Shown: piece by piece, positions 35,780 to 49,990 of the stretch
Layout: each line of letters opens with the position of its first letter
How positions within the stretch are numbered: position 1 is the first letter of the stretch
From: Loxodes magnus
Taxonomy: Eukaryota > Ciliophora > Karyorelictea > Loxodida > Loxodidae
Length of the DNA: 64,000 nt
Direction: 5' to 3'
NCBI GenBank assembly: GCA_946699065.1
Contig: CAMPDV010000136.1
Location: 310,001-374,000, forward strand
Notes under the pieces: model-generated
Told to the model about the DNA's origin: nothing
Database searches by the model: none
Seen by the model: the letters and a program-made list of their open reading frames with translations, nothing else
Made by a program: the position numbers and the translations under genes

Positions 35780-38678
35780 TAATTTAGTTAATACTTTAGA
35801 TGTATAATATACTTTTAACTTAATAATTTTATAGTACTAAGTATCCATTTCTTCTATAGCATCCGTTTTAAATTTAATTTCGAAGATATTTTTCTATAAA
35901 AGGAAAATAAGAAATACAAGGAAATTTAGACAGCCTTTAAAAATAGCCTAAACATCGAATCTCCTTTTGCTATCTAAACCAATTTTATAATCTTTAGCCG
36001 CTTTATATGGATACAAAGAAGCCAAATTTCTCAGAAGCAAACTCGCATATTTATTGTTTTTGCAAACAAACCTTTGACCCCTAACTTCATTTATCTCACT
36101 TAATCTTTCTTATGGATTAAAACAAAACATACTTAATCCTTTGCAGCTTATTCTTAAGCACTGGTATTCAATAATGTTTTCCATTGTGAGAGATTATTCT
36201 GCATTTACAGAATAACTATTAAAGTAGTTTAAGTCTATTCATCACTAAGCTACCTTATAGAAATTTACAATCTGCTCAGCAGAAGATTAATTTAATATTA
36301 TCAGTTAGCCACTATAAAATACACGATTTCGTATTTTTTACCCTCCCTTTAGAAGCAAATTTTTCTAAATCCCTTACAAAAAATTTTGACCATAGTTAAT
36401 CTTTAAATTTTAGACCTCTTTTAGTAATTTCTATTTACTGCAAAAGATTTCGCATTCTAATATCTGTTAATTTATTAATGAAATTAGTAATTTTAATACC
36501 TCCATTGCTTTAAAATAGCTTATGAATTAATACGGTTATCAGGGTTCAGCTTAATTCTATTTTGTCTATTATAAGCATTTTAGAATTAAAGATCACTAAA
36601 ATGTTATCTCGACTTAATCATTTTTATAGTACTTAATTCTTTGCTTTTACCCGTTTTTTACAGACTTTATTGGCTAATAAAGTTATTGCTATTTCCTTTT
36701 CTTTGGGAAAGCTATAAGCTTGATTCATTTTCTTCTAATGTCTTACTCTGTTGATATTTTATAAGCAGGCTAGTCGAATGTAAAATATGAAGGATGTAAA
36801 AGGTTTATTAAAAGGTGGAAACATTCAAGAATTTAGTATTTCTTATCTTAAGCAAGCATTTAAAATTCTTAGCTGTTATAAGTATCATCAATATAGATTA
36901 GAGTTAATACAATCTACCAACTAATCAATTTATCCATTTTTTCTAAGGCAGAAGAATTATCTCTCTTGCTTTCTATACTTATAAAGGTAGACTTAAGGTT
37001 ATGAAAATTGATAGCTTCAAATCTTATGCTCTTTTGTGTTCCTTTTATCTCAACAGCCTTTATCATACCATGGTTTAGTATTATAGCTTTATTACATCCT
37101 TATATTGTCTAGAACTCTATAGAAAAAGCGTTAATTTCGTATAGAAATGACCAGAACAAGGATCTAGTTAAATTGCTGTATTTATTACTCTATCGTTCTT
37201 CATATTTCCGTAAATGCTTAGAAACTAGTCATCACTTTCAAGCTTGATTAAAATTAGTCTCAAGTTTAATTACATTGCTAGATATTCTAAGGGTATTTCT
37301 GCTTTCTAGAATTCTAAGATTGTGCTTTTTTCTTTAGACGAATAGGATATAGGATCAATTCAATTTATTTTATAACTTTCTTTTGCTCTTCGATTTTTTA
37401 ATTTTCTTTTAGGAAGCTCTCAGTTCCATAATCTATTAATACCTTTAATCCAAAGATTAAATTTTTTTTAACTAAAGTTTCACATAACTATTATCTTATT
37501 TTATTGCCAGATCCTAGCATTCACGCTCTTTTTTCTCTTCCTATTTCACTAGCTAATTACTTCATTATAAATTCCTCTCCCTAATCTAGGTTAAATTTTT
37601 CTAATATAATCAGCCTCTTCATTATTTCTAGTCTCCATCAAAAATCTACTGAAGCTTACTATTCCTCTAGTCTATCTCCTCTTTTCTTTAAATTATTTAA
37701 ATCTAATTCCACAATTCAATCTAACATTTAAACTTAAAGCTTACCTATTAAAATAACCTTTTTAATCCTTTAAGTATTATTTAAAGCCTTGCCTAATATA
37801 TTTTGCTTGTTTGCTTATTAAATTATTAGAGTATCTTTCTCTAACTAGCTTTAGTAAGATAAGGCTTATAACATAAAAAGGTTCTTTATTATTAGTTACC
37901 ATTATAAATCTTTCCAGCACTCCTTTATTCCTGGACTTAGTATAAAGTAGGCGCTATTCTAAGTGAAGCATTCTTTAGAGATTAATGATTTTCTATTACG
38001 TATCTATGCTAAATCTGGATTGCTTCTTTGTTCTTCTTGGTAGAATATAAAGAGTCTTTGCTAGTTATGCTTAGCTTGCAATTTTGGAATCAGAAGTGAG
38101 ATAAAAATATCCATTTCTGTAGATATTTAGATTGAAGATCCTAAATTGGAACCTAATTTTGCTTCTATTGAGTTAGTTTGTCCAGATCTCACTTAAGTAA
38201 CTTAAACTTAAGTCTTCTTAAGATTGTATCAGAGGATAGTATAAAGCAAATACCAGTCCTAAACTTCTCTAGAATTAATAAAATTAACTTAGAAGCAGAA
38301 GCGATGGAAGCAAGACAGTTAGACAATTCAAGCATGATAAGTAAGGTATAAAGACTAGCCGTTAATCTAGGCAAGTATAAGTAAAATAGAAGCAGCAATA
38401 GTAACTATGACATAGTAAATAAGCATATAATATCTCTAAGATACTAATATCTTATATAATAGGGTTCATAAATTAGAACTATAATAGCTCTTATTGCTAA
38501 AGTAGTAGTCTTAATAAATAAACAGATGTCTTATATATTATACTAAAGTGATTATAAGTCCTTAATAAGATTCTTAAACTAATACAAGTAAAGTTAGATA
38601 ATATTTAAAAGCTAATACTAGTCCCTTTATTTTAGATTAGCTATGTTATCAAAAATTGGCTCTATGGTATATAAATGA
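35780..38678 (+). CDS. Large hypothetical protein with a candidate short intron
   Basis: Good plus-strand readings run in order: EDIFLQKENKKYKEIQTAFK and ESPFAIQT near 35.9 kb, SFKSYALLCSFYLNSLYH and RNDQNKDLVKLL near 37.1 kb, then LLPDPSIHALFSLPISLANY, CQLCLACNFGIRSE and IEDPKLEPNFASIELVCPDL up to 38.19 kb, and INLEAEAMEARQLDN to TGA 38676-38678. The frame changes between about 37.4 and 37.5 kb and again at 38.2 kb; the second change is explained by the intron listed separately. The mix of hydrophobic stretches and Ser/Asn-rich parts suggests a large membrane or extracellular protein. It may be continuous with the TPR gene just upstream. Confidence 0.5.
38197..38222 (+). other. Candidate 26-nt spliceosomal intron
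   Basis: Begins GTAA and ends TTAAG. Removing it joins …ELVCPDLTQ to IVSEDSIKQIPV in one frame, both parts being strongly coding. Very short introns are known in ciliates. RNA evidence would settle it. Confidence 0.45.
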
Positions 38679-39284
38679 AAGGGGAAGTTATTATATGATA
38701 ATTATTAAGTTATTAAGACAAAATCGTATTTTTAGTGATCTAACTAAACAAAATTAGAGAGGCTTGTATAGTTATAGCAATGAAATAGAAAGGATTTAGC
38801 GTTTAGGCTGCTAGTTAAAGAAAGATAGATTTAATGTAAAGCTTACATTCAGTCAAAATAGCTATATTTAACTTCTTTAAATAAGGATTCCTAAGTAGTA
38901 GAACATAATTTACAGACAACAAGCAAGGCATTAAAAATGAAATAATAACGAGAGTTAATTTATAATAAAGATATTTGAAATAAGAGAGCAACAGAAAAGC
39001 AAAAGCAATTAACTCAAAGGGAAAAGAAAGCTAAGAAATTCTTATGTATTGCAAAGTTCTAAAGCTTACAACCTTCAGAGCCTTTCCCTTGAAATTAAAT
39101 AAAAAATGGAAAAAAGCAAATGGTTTAAGCCTAAAGATAGTAGAAATGAGTAAATCTTAATTAGGCATATTAATATAGAAATAACTTAGGTAGTAAAGTT
39201 TATCATAGGGTTATATATATAAAGGTAAGATTAAGAAACCAAATAAATTAAGAAAAAAAGTCAAGGATAATAAAATAGCATAGT

Positions 39285-41220
39285 GAAGCAGTTGAATGTT
39301 TTAACAAGCAATTTAAAATTAGTCCTTTAAATCTGAGAAATGAAACTAAAATGACTTAAGTTAGACTATTTTGAAAAGCTTTGTATGCTAAAAATTATTT
39401 GAAATATAATAATCTGAATTAAAAAAAGCTAACAATGACCAAGAATTAAAGTTTCAATAGAATAAAGCATTAAATTGCTTTTGTTAAACAATAAGAAAAA
39501 GCAGATTCTACGATGCTTATAACAACAAGAATTTGTTTAATTTCAAGGAAAGAATTAAAATGCTTTAGATTAAATCAAAATATAATTAGAGTGAAAGTAA
39601 AAAATCTTAGCATTTATGTATATTAGCCTTGCTCGAGGATATCATAGAGAAATGTTGAAGCAACAGATTTTATGATGAACTATTTAATTAGAACTATTGA
39701 TTGCAGCACTTACGTAAAATACGTTTGACTAGGGATTTAGATTGGTATTAAAAGATAAATAAATATTTATACGAAATTTAAACCCTAAAGACTTTAGAAC
39801 TTCAAACTATAGGAGATTTATGCTGTAAGTTAGTTAGAAGCATAGGAAACTTTTTAGTGTTTTGAAAGAATGCTAGCAAAGACTCTGTCGCTTCTTTATT
39901 TTATGCAATTACTAAAGATCTAAATCATACATTAACTTAGAACTCTGCAAATCCTTGTGAGTAAGCATTATCAAAGAATATCTTATGAAAATAGCCATTT
40001 TAAGGAAGATTTTTTTACTCTAGAGTACTTTACTAAATTCTTAGTATATTTCGCAAAAATGCCGACTATCTAAGATTAAAAAATTAGGAACTTAAATAAC
40101 AATTTAAGCAGCAGAAGAATCAAAAAACCTAAGAAGTGATAAATAATAAAAACTGGAATAAGAAGAAATTGATAGAAAAAAGCTCCTCAGAAAAGAGAGA
40201 AGATAGTTTAAATATTAGAGGATATAGACTTAATGAGTCAGAATATTATGATAAGAGTTAAAAAATGACAAATTACTACGATTATTCTTTCTTAGATTCA
40301 GAAGAGATGAACATAAACAATTTTCTGATGCTCCTTTTAATGAAAGGTTATAATTTAAAGAGTCTTAAGGCAAAAGACTTGAAGTAATTTTTTCCCTATT
40401 AAATATTTATTAATAAATAAATTTGCTAAGATGTTTATTAATCCCTTCATCCATATAATTAACTTTTATCGAGTGAATGTAATTAAATAATATAAAATGA
40501 TAGAATTTAGATAAGACTTTTGACAGTATATATCTTACTTGTTTATCTCTCAAGTAAACTGTATATGTATTTAGTTATATCTAGATTTGATAGTTTAATA
40601 GGATAGATATTTAACATACACATAATAATTTTACTTTTATTTATAAACTTTGCCCCTTTTACTAGTAGTATGGATCTTATCTCATAGTTTGTAACTATTA
40701 AGATACTCTACTTACTTGATGCAGAGCTTTTATCTTGCTTTTTTTAAAGTCTAGATTACTTTCTATCTGTTAAATAATTAATTCTAACTTTGTAAATTCA
40801 AAATTTTTCTTTATTGATCCTTAGATTTAGATTATTTAAAAGAAGATAAATCATCTTAAGTGATAACTTTAAAGCAAGATATTAAAGACTGTAGAATAAA
40901 GAAGCTTATTATGAACTGCTAGGATTAATAGTTACAGTAATATACTACAAAGATATCTTTAAAGATACCAAACAATTAGAATTTAAATATTTTCATTATA
41001 AATAATTCTTCTAAGTTTAAGAAAGACTAAGATACTTACTATTTAACTCTATATTTAATATCTAAATCATTTGCCTTATCTTATGCAAGTCTTTAATATA
41101 TTTTAAGCTCCTTAGTAGTTTTATTATCTCTATTTCACAATAAAATTAAATCTTAATTTGCTTATTTGTTAACTATTCACTAAATGTTAGCTCAGTCAAA
41201 GCCTTTAAGATATTACTATA
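39285..41220 (+). CDS. Probable large hypothetical protein, ends unresolved
   Basis: A TPR-like start (EAVECFNKQFKISPLN) is followed in another frame by a long, charge-rich reading from 39421: LALLEDIIEKCWSNRFYDEL, LDWYQKINKYLYEIQTLKTL, FWKNASKDSVASLFYAITKD, REDSLNIRGYRLNESEYYDK. It continues to at least YYKDIFKDTKQLEFKYFHYK near 40.97 kb. From there it turns hydrophobic and no end can be fixed before 44.4 kb. The frame change near 39.4 kb needs an intron or frameshift. No known domain. Confidence 0.5.
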
Positions 41221-44200
41221 TAGATATTTTTAGTTTATGATTTTAAAGAATAGTTAAATGCTTGTATTTATTCAACTTTAGTTTTGCTAAGCCTTCTTCT
41301 CTTTATTAAGTCTTTTGTATTAATAATCCTCCACATTATTATGTTTCATCTTTCGTTTACTAATTTTGAAACATTTTTATATTTTTTCTTCTCTTCACTG
41401 AACATTATGTTTTAAGGACTTACTTCAGATTTTTATCGACTTAATTATTATTTTTTGTACTTGATAGATCTAAAGATACCATCTCTCTATTTTTATTTTC
41501 ATTAAAACTAATCAAAAAATTTAAAAATAAGATTAGATTGTTTAATAGATACTATCTTCCCAATTCCATATGTATGCTGTAGTATCTTGCTAATTCAGCT
41601 TATCTAGTCTTTCATATTTCCGCATCTTCCTTTTGTAGTTCATATAAAAGGAAATAATATCGTTGGCTTTTTACTAATGAAGTTTTGTTGCCAGGATTTC
41701 AGAAAATAATCAGAAATGAGAAGTCTAGGCATTCTTTAGAAATCCTGCTATCTAAATTCCTTTTATTTTTTATGTATTTTGATGAATGATCCTAAGCCAC
41801 CTTTATTTTTCCAGCATGTTATTAGATTTCTCTATATAATGTCTTTTTAATCTAATGGTCTTCTCAATGTTTGTCATTAGCAATAGTTAAGACTAACTTC
41901 TAGTTTCTCTTTTGATAATTTATTTTCCATTTTTATTGCTTCTATTTCTCCAACTTAATGCATTGATACTTAAAGTTTTGTAAGTTTTGCTTAAGTAATT
42001 TAGGATTTTTAGCAGTAAATTATAAGAGTTATAGTTATAAATCTGTAAACTCTCAATTAGTTTTTGATTTTTCTACAGTTAAAGCAATCTTATTCTAACT
42101 CTCATCTGTTTATACAAAATAAAATAATGTTTCCGAATTTAGAGTCTATTGAGTATGATATTGGGCTATTTAATCTAGCCTTGGATTAAATAAAGTTTAG
42201 AGTTTGGTTAATTGATTAATAGGAGTCTGTAGCAGTATGGTATTTCTTCTATTTGTGTGATTCATTCTAGCTATAGATTTGCTTAGTTCTACTAAAGTAC
42301 TTTTAATAGCCATAGTTTTCTTTTTATGTATGCTAGCAGATATACTTAATATAAATATCTACTGAATATGAAAGCACTATAAATAGCTGCTTGAAGGTAA
42401 AATTTAGTTTCTTTTCTCTTATCTCAAGCAGTTCCGCAGTGCTTAGTTTAAGTTAGTTTTTATATGATTTGTTAATAGTTTTCTAGTTAACCCTGATAAT
42501 AATTTTGTAAGCCTTTTAACTTCAATATTAGCTATCTTACATCACTAGTTTATATTCGAACTTTATCTCTATCTAAGCCACTTAGCAAATCGTAAATAGT
42601 GCTTAGCTACTTAATTTAGCAAAGCTAATGGAATTGGTTTTATAAGAGAATATTCATCCCAAAGAGACTGATGCAAATTAGGGTATTTTTAGGTATTTTA
42701 ATTTAAAAAGATTAAGATTAAAATATAAGGTATTTTAGTGTCTCTTCTATTAAAGTTCCAATAAGACTTTTTAATTCTACAGTTATACTAATAGAGGTAT
42801 TTGTTATGTCCTAAGAAACTGGATTATATGAAACTAAGGATAAAGAAGTGCTTTTCATTTTTAAATTTCCCTCTTAAAGCAATCAAGCAATTTTAGTGTT
42901 AAAGCAGTTTTATAGTTTTAGAGTGGCATTGGTATTTAACTATTATATGATGGATTCACAAATTTAAAATTTGCTTATTATAAAGCTTATAATATCAAAG
43001 TTCCAAGCTTATATAAAGCAATTCAAAGCTTTAAATTGCCACCACTATTAACTGTAAGCACCTTCCCATTCATTTCTGGGTTAATAGAATTATGCCTTAG
43101 ATTGAAACACCAATAAATCTTAAACTACTTCATTCATTATTTCAAACCCTCTTACTCCTAGACCTTCCAAATTACATTTTTAAGCAGATATGATGAACAA
43201 GTATTAAGATTCTAATAAGTATTACATTAATACCAGTTAACTCCCAAAGACCTTCATCAACAATTCTAAAATAACTAAGAAACTCTTTACTTTCTCCCAA
43301 GGTAGCAGCAAGAATACAGCAAGACAATAGCAAGATGACAGTAATTAACTCTATTGGTTCATTTTTATGCTACCTCTCATTCAAAAATCAATCTAAGATA
43401 AGAGGCTAAGAAAAATTTAAACTAGTTATACCTTAAAAAGCTAAATTAGAACTATATAAATAGTAGTGATAAAGCATTGCCATATGTTATCAAATAAACA
43501 CTTAGAACATTAATCTTTTTGAGGAACTTGCCTAACTCAAGAGCATTTCCTTTTAACTTCTCAATTTTCTCATTTATTGGTATTAGCTAAGAATTTTAAT
43601 TTAAGAAACTAAAGGAAAGAAGTATATAAATGACCAGATAAAAAAGCTGAAATAGCAAGAAAATAGCATATGAAAATGCTGAGAAAGATAGAAAAATAGT
43701 TCATATCTAAAGTAATTTGAAGTATTATAAACTTATCTTAAGTAGCAGAAGGAAGAATATCATATTATAGTAATTAGAATATATAAGATTAATCAGTGTC
43801 TTTGCTTTTTGTAAGGATAACTTAAATATTGGTCTTAAAACTTTAAGAATCTTAGTCAAAATAGTATAAGAATAATTTTAGCACTGTATTCTTTAAGCGT
43901 AGTTGTGGATATTTTAACAAACTATTATAATTAATACCAAAAAGCATGATCAATTAGATGCTCTGTGCTAAGAAAGTAAATAGTTGGTGTTAACTAAAGG
44001 ATAAAATATTAAAGTCAAGTATTTTAAGTTTTTAAGAGTAAGTATAGAAATGATAAAAACTATTATTTAGTGAACATTTTAAAAAGAAGATTAAAAAAGG
44101 AAATAGTAAAAGAAAGCTAAAATTAAAATACCTTTTAATAGCTAAAGTGACAAAATATTTATAGTAATTATTATTTTCCACTTATTCTTTCAAAATTTTA

Positions 44201-44460
44201 TGACAATTTCACCTTTAGAAGTAACTCTTGCTAAGTTTAAAGATTATTTCAAATCAAGGATAAAATGATACTTGGAGAACCATTCCATGAATATCAATTT
44301 TTAAAGCAGTGTTAAATTTGAAAACAGCAACTGTATTTAATAAACTGGTTTGTTAAAAATGTATATTTTAGATAAAATAAATATTAGCTTTTAAAATTAT
44401 TCTAAGGGATCTCAAATAGCTTATATCTGCTTATGTAAAATTCTATATTTTATATTTCTT
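41221..44460. other. No resolvable gene
   Basis: AT-rich, T-rich on the plus strand in part. It may contain the 3' part of the preceding gene. Nothing with domain support. Confidence 0.3.
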
Positions 44461-44462
44461 AA

Positions 44463-47400
44463 TCAATGTATCTAACCTTTGTTGTCATACATTTGTAAAA
44501 ACTAATTAATTAGCTAGATTACTTTAAATAGCTAGTCACTTACTTGAATTTACTAGTTTAGTTCTATTTATTTTAGTTGCTTACATTACTAGAAAATGTA
44601 TTCCAATGCTTATTAATCTAGTTATCTTATATCAGCTAACCCTATTTATTCATATTTTTATCCATATTATCCTATTTGCTTGATAGCTTAACTTTGAAGT
44701 AAATTAACAGCTTTCAAATAGAGAGATACAAGGTTAGGTGTATTTTACATTAAGAGAATTAAGTTTCCATCATTAAAATTAGAGCAGTTAGCTATATAAA
44801 CTGACTATAGCTTATTAAAGCCTTAGGAAATAAACTTAGAAAAGGTATCAGATTTGAAACTATTATTGAGGCTTAACTAAATAAGATTCCTATTTGTATA
44901 TTATCTTAGCATTCCATTAATAAAAGTGTTTTACTATGAATCAAGTGAAATGATATTAGGACATAGTGTAAGTAATAAGTCAATTTGTTAGTTTTAGTTG
45001 ATAGTTAGTTCTTATACTAAATGTCCTTTTTATTGAAGATATTTTTCCAAGTAACAAATTTAGATTTACTTACTCTTTATTTTTATAACTTTCAGATTCA
45101 AATTCAAGCAAAAGTCTATCAGAAAACTTCCAGTTAGTCCATTTTTTATATGAGTATCGTTTTAGATGCCTAACTCAAGATATTCTAATTTCACTAGCTT
45201 AGATAGGATTCTTAGGTCTTAATCTTTCAAATATCCTTAATAGACTAATTTTCTTAGAGAAGAAGGCAACAAGTAAAGCAAGTAAAAATAGTATTAACTA
45301 CAGGATATTTATAGCTCTTATAGATGACTTTATCTATTAGATTATATATCTAATAACTAATTTAGGATAAGAGAGGCATAAAAATGTCTGTGAATTTCAT
45401 TACTCAATCTCTAAGATAGTTCTGATAAATCTATATTAATACTTTTAACTTTTGAAAATACTAATTACTTTAAAAAGCATAGTATCTTGCTTCTAGTATA
45501 TCAAGCATTGCCATTATACCCTTTTATTTATATTTACTATATAAGATAAGGAAAGGTATTCAGATATTTACTAACTCTCTGAAATGCTATTAAGCTTCGT
45601 AAACTTAAAAACCTAAATATTTTATTTATTAAGTTTTAATTCCTCCAAATTAAATGGATATTAGTATTACTTATCTTATCTTCTTGGCATTAAGTCTTTA
45701 ATTTATTACTTTCTAAAGTTTATATTTTTCTTAATTAGTAGTTCTAAGTTTCATCAATTAAGTGCTTATCTTATTAATATGATACTTCATTAGATAATCA
45801 AATCTCTTCTACTTAGATTAGTTAGCCATTAAATCACTATCCTACGAATTTTAATAATTCTTGATTTTATGGTTATTTTTCTTAAAACATTCGTTAAAAT
45901 AATTATCTTATAACAAAGGAAAAAGCACCAAAACCGTTGTAATTACAATTTTCTAGCTAACCTTCATAAAAATCTCCATTTTTGTATTTCAAAATTCCAT
46001 TTTGAGGTTCATCCGAATTTCATTCGCAGTCAAATGTGTTTCCGTTAGTATATTTCATTACTCCTTTTCCTTATCTTTTACCATTCTCAAATTTACCTTC
46101 ATATTCATCTCCATTTTTGTATTTAAAGATTCCAGCTTAAGTCTCGTCTTATCTTCACTCACCTTAAAAAGTTTATCCATCATAATATCTCATTATTCCT
46201 TTCCCTTATCTTTTAGCATTTTGGAAATAACCTTCAAATTAATCTCCATTTTCGAATATAATGACTCCATTTCCATTTCATGGTTTATCCTAATTTCATT
46301 CGCCTTAAAAAATTGATTAATTATTATATTTCATTACTCCTTTTCCTTGTCTTTTTCCATTTTCTAAATAACCTTAAAAAATATATCCATTTTGGTACGT
46401 TAAAATTCCCTTTTTCGGTTCATCCTAATTTCATTAACCTTCAAATGTGTTTCCGTTAGCATATTTCATTACTCCTTTTCCTTATTTTTTGCCTTTTTCA
46501 AGATTACCTTCATATACATCTCCATTTTAGTATTTAAAAGTTCCAATTTAAGGTTCATCCTAATTTCATTCTCCATCAAACATTTATCCATTTTTATAAC
46601 TCATAATTGCTCTTCCTTATCTTAAACCATTTTCAAACATACCTTCGTATATATCTCCATTTTAGTAAGCAAAAACTCCATTTCCTTTTCATGGACTATC
46701 TTAGTTTCATTCACCTTAAAAATTTTAACCATTATTATACTTCATTATTCCTTTTCCTTATCTTTATCCATTTTCAAACTTACCTTCAAAAGAGTCTCCA
46801 TTTTAGTAAATAAAAACTCCATTTCCATTTCATGGACTATCTAAATTTCATTCACCATAAAATAATTTTCCATTTTTGTATTTCATTATGCCTTTTCCTT
46901 ATCTTTAACCCTTTTCAAACTGACCCTCATATGCATCTCCATTTTAATAAATAAACAGTCCATTTCCATTTCATTGGTTATCTAAATTTCATTCACCATA
47001 AAATGATTTTCCATTAATATACTTCATTATTCCTTTTCCTTATTTTTTACCCTTTTCAAACTAACCTTAATAAAAAGCCCCATTTAAATATTTGTAAACT
47101 CCATTTTAAGGTTCATCCTTGTTTCATTCACCATCGAATACTTATCCATCTTTGTATTTCATTATACCTTTTCCTTTTCTTTAACCATTTTCAAACTGAC
47201 CCTCATATATATTTCCATTTTAAAAAACAAATAATCCGTTTCCGTTTCATGGTTTACCCTAATTTCACTCACCATCAAATACTTTTCCGTTTTTGTATTT
47301 CATTATGCCTTTTCCTTATCTTTCTCCATTTTCAAACTGACCTTCGTAAGTTTCTTTATTTTAATAAATAAAAAATCCATTTCCATTTCATGGTATATCC

Positions 47401-48017
47401 TAGTTTCGTTCCCCATCAAATTATTTTCCATTAATATACTTCATTATTCCTTTTCCTTATTTTCTACCATTCTATAATTAGCCTTCATAAACGTCTTTAT
47501 TTTAATAAAATATTACTCCATTTCCATTTCATGGTCTTCCAAAGTTTCATTCACCTTAAAAAGTTGATCCATTATTATACTTCATTATCCCTTTTCCTTA
47601 TCTTTTTCCACTTTTATATCATCCTTCATAAAAATCTCCATTTTGATAATTAATAACTCCATTTCCGTTTCATGGATTATCCTAATATCATTCACCATTG
47701 AATATTTTTCCGTTTTTGTATTTCATTATACCATTTCCTTATCTTCATCCATTCTCAAATTAACCTTCATAAATATCTCCATTTTATAAATTCATTTATC
47801 CTTAACCCTAAGGTTTTCCTTTTTCTATTGTACCAACATAAACATCTCCATTCGTATATTTTATTGATTCTTAAACTTAAACATTTGGCTGAAGCTTTGC
47901 TTGTATTTCGTCTCTATTGTTTTGGATTTAATTTTAAGAAAATTCTTTTTTTATTTCTTTACTTACTAAGAATGACTTACCTTAATCTTCTTAAATAAGA
48001 GTTTTTTTGTATGCCAT
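44463..48017 (-). CDS. MORN-repeat / F-box / LRR fusion protein, paralogue 1
   Basis: 1184 codons in one frame from ATG (48015-48017) to TGA (44463-44465). Residues about 50-700 are MORN repeats arranged in roughly 13 double units of about 138 bases (pattern NGD.YEG…NGK.QGKG…YTNGN.F.…W). A linker follows, then an F-box-like segment near residue 790 (IWRNQNLINKIFRFLSLRSL), then leucine-rich repeats of the Cys-containing type to the C terminus (LVKLEYLELG, LCPNIISLDS, KLQSVYIANCSNFNDGN). MORN repeats often bind membranes or scaffolds; F-box proteins usually bring targets to SCF ubiquitin ligases through the LRRs, so a membrane- or cortex-linked substrate receptor is plausible. The conserved Trp of each MORN double unit is TGA and many Gln are TAA. 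Its last residues differ from paralogue 2. Confidence 0.9.
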
Positions 48018-48729
48018 CTTTTAAAATATAATCTAAGACACTAAATTCTCAAATTAGCTAGGATTATTTAAGTATTATTTATACTTAATTTCTTAAAATC
48101 AACTTCCAATAACTTAAATGCTGGAAATATCTAAACTTAGTTTATTTAATTTGAGTAGTCAGGAAAATAGATATTTATATATTTTTATAGCTTAAGATTG
48201 AAAAAAAGCTATAGTAGGATATGAAAGCAAGAGCAGATTATGATATCTAGTAATAAGAAACTTTTGCTATAGCTATTAAATTAAACCAGCATAACTTAGT
48301 TAAATGTAAATAATAAAATTGGTTAAGATTTTAAACTTTAGTATGCTTACTAATGCTATAGTATGACTAATTTAAGTTCTTTAATGTACCTACATTTTAA
48401 TTTTATATTTGCAATTGACTACTAAAGATTAATGCTCAGTTATCTTCTAAATTTTAGGTAATTATGTAGGGTACTATTTAGTTATGAATAACCTATGTTT
48501 AAAGGTTTAAGAGAGATTATTTAGAATGTTATCTTTATGAAATTAAATAGTATTATTTTTAGATTATCTAGTTATAGTCTTACTGATAAAGTGAAATACT
48601 TACTACTAGCACTACAATGTTTCTTCTTTAAATGTTTCTTGGAATTTTAGAACAAATGTGAAGTATGAAAAATTCTATAATAGTTGGATTGTAACTTAGC
48701 AGATCAATTTCAGGATTTGCCAGAACATA

Positions 48730-49990
48730 TCATAAAACCTCTTTTTATTATTATTATTTAACGTAATAAAAAACATTAGATAGCTTAATTGCAATAGCCC
48801 TTTTTAAGTCTGTGTTCACATCCGGACGGTTTTTTTTTCAGCTTTTCCGCTGATTTCACAGTTTCATAGATTCTTTTAAAGCTTCAATCATAGTAGATTT
48901 CTTATTCAATGTATTATGTTATCTTGTATCTTAGAAATTTGATTTATGTGATTTTCTTAAATACTCCTGAAAGGTCGCAAAAAGGCGTTCGTTTTGATAG
49001 AATTGCCTATCCTTCCTCTTTTTAAACTTTTGCTTTTTATCAGTTTTCACTTTGTTTCGCGTTAAAACATTAACAGTTCTCATAAAGATACCATCCACTA
49101 CCCCTTATAGTAGCATAGCTTCTTAAGATTATTTTGCTGACATTTGAAGGTATATGAGATTGCTGGGAAGTTATATTTATTCCAAATTCGTAGGTGTCTA
49201 GAGTTGGTTGGAGTAAACCATGATTTAAGGCTGTCCCTTTGCAATAAATTTATATAACCCTTGCTTAAGAATGCTGTTCGTAGACTCAATATATTACTGG
49301 CCATATTAAGTACCTCAGATTTTCTGAACTTGTCTTGTCATGTCAATTTTAACAGAATTAATTTTGAAATTCAATCAATGCAATTATTGAGAGTTTTAAA
49401 ACCTAAGAAACCATTCCTTTTGTCTCGCCTCTTCTAATTTTAAGGCGATCTAATACTAGAATTAGGAACTGGTCACCGAACATTCTCCCATTGCAGATAT
49501 AACTTATTCCCGATGCATGGGTTTCCAAAAGTTTGGGAATTTTTTCTTGTAATCTATTCGATTTAATTTACTAGATTTATCAGTCCTTTAGCTGCCTTTC
49601 TTCTATTTATTTGGCATCTTCTGTGATGAGAAGAAATCATTTTTAAATCCGATACTTTTTTATCTTCTTTTTAAGAGGTAGATTAAATCTTGAATTTTAG
49701 TATTCAGCTAGCAAAGCTTTAAGTAATTTTCGTTAATAAGCAATTTTTCTATTTTTTATAAATCCTTATTTCCTTAAGAAGCTCACTTAATAGGTCTATA
49801 GTTCATTATTTTAGCTTTGCAAATAAGATTAATAGTCTTTATAAATTATAATTACTTTATATTTTTTAAATGTTTTTTCTCAAAGCTAATAAGACTAGTT
49901 TCTTTTACTTTGATACCATTACCTTTAACTATTTTCTTAACAGTTTAAGCTTAAGTACCATGCAATTTACCTTTTTTTGGAATACGACTT
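48730..49990 (-). CDS. Hypothetical basic protein, possibly element-encoded
   Basis: A continuous minus-strand frame, richer in GC than its surroundings, runs from about 49990 to a TGA (48730-48732). It includes KKGKLHGTQAQTVKKIVKGN, FWKPMHREQVISAMGECSV, LKLEEARQKEWFLRF, WGTQYGQQYIESTNSILKQG and a very basic stretch (KTDKKQKFKKRKDRQFYQNE). The pattern of a conserved core, a basic region and out-of-place base composition would suit a transposase-like protein, but I see no clear catalytic triad. An alternative frame near the C terminus (SAEKLKKKPSGCEHRLKKGY) also looks good, so the end is uncertain. The start is not fixed. Confidence 0.5.

Noticed and set aside
46002..46316. Plus-strand 104-residue Ser/Phe-rich ORF and a similar one at 46607-46813.
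   Set aside because: They are the antisense of the MORN repeats, whose periodicity makes stop-free shadows.
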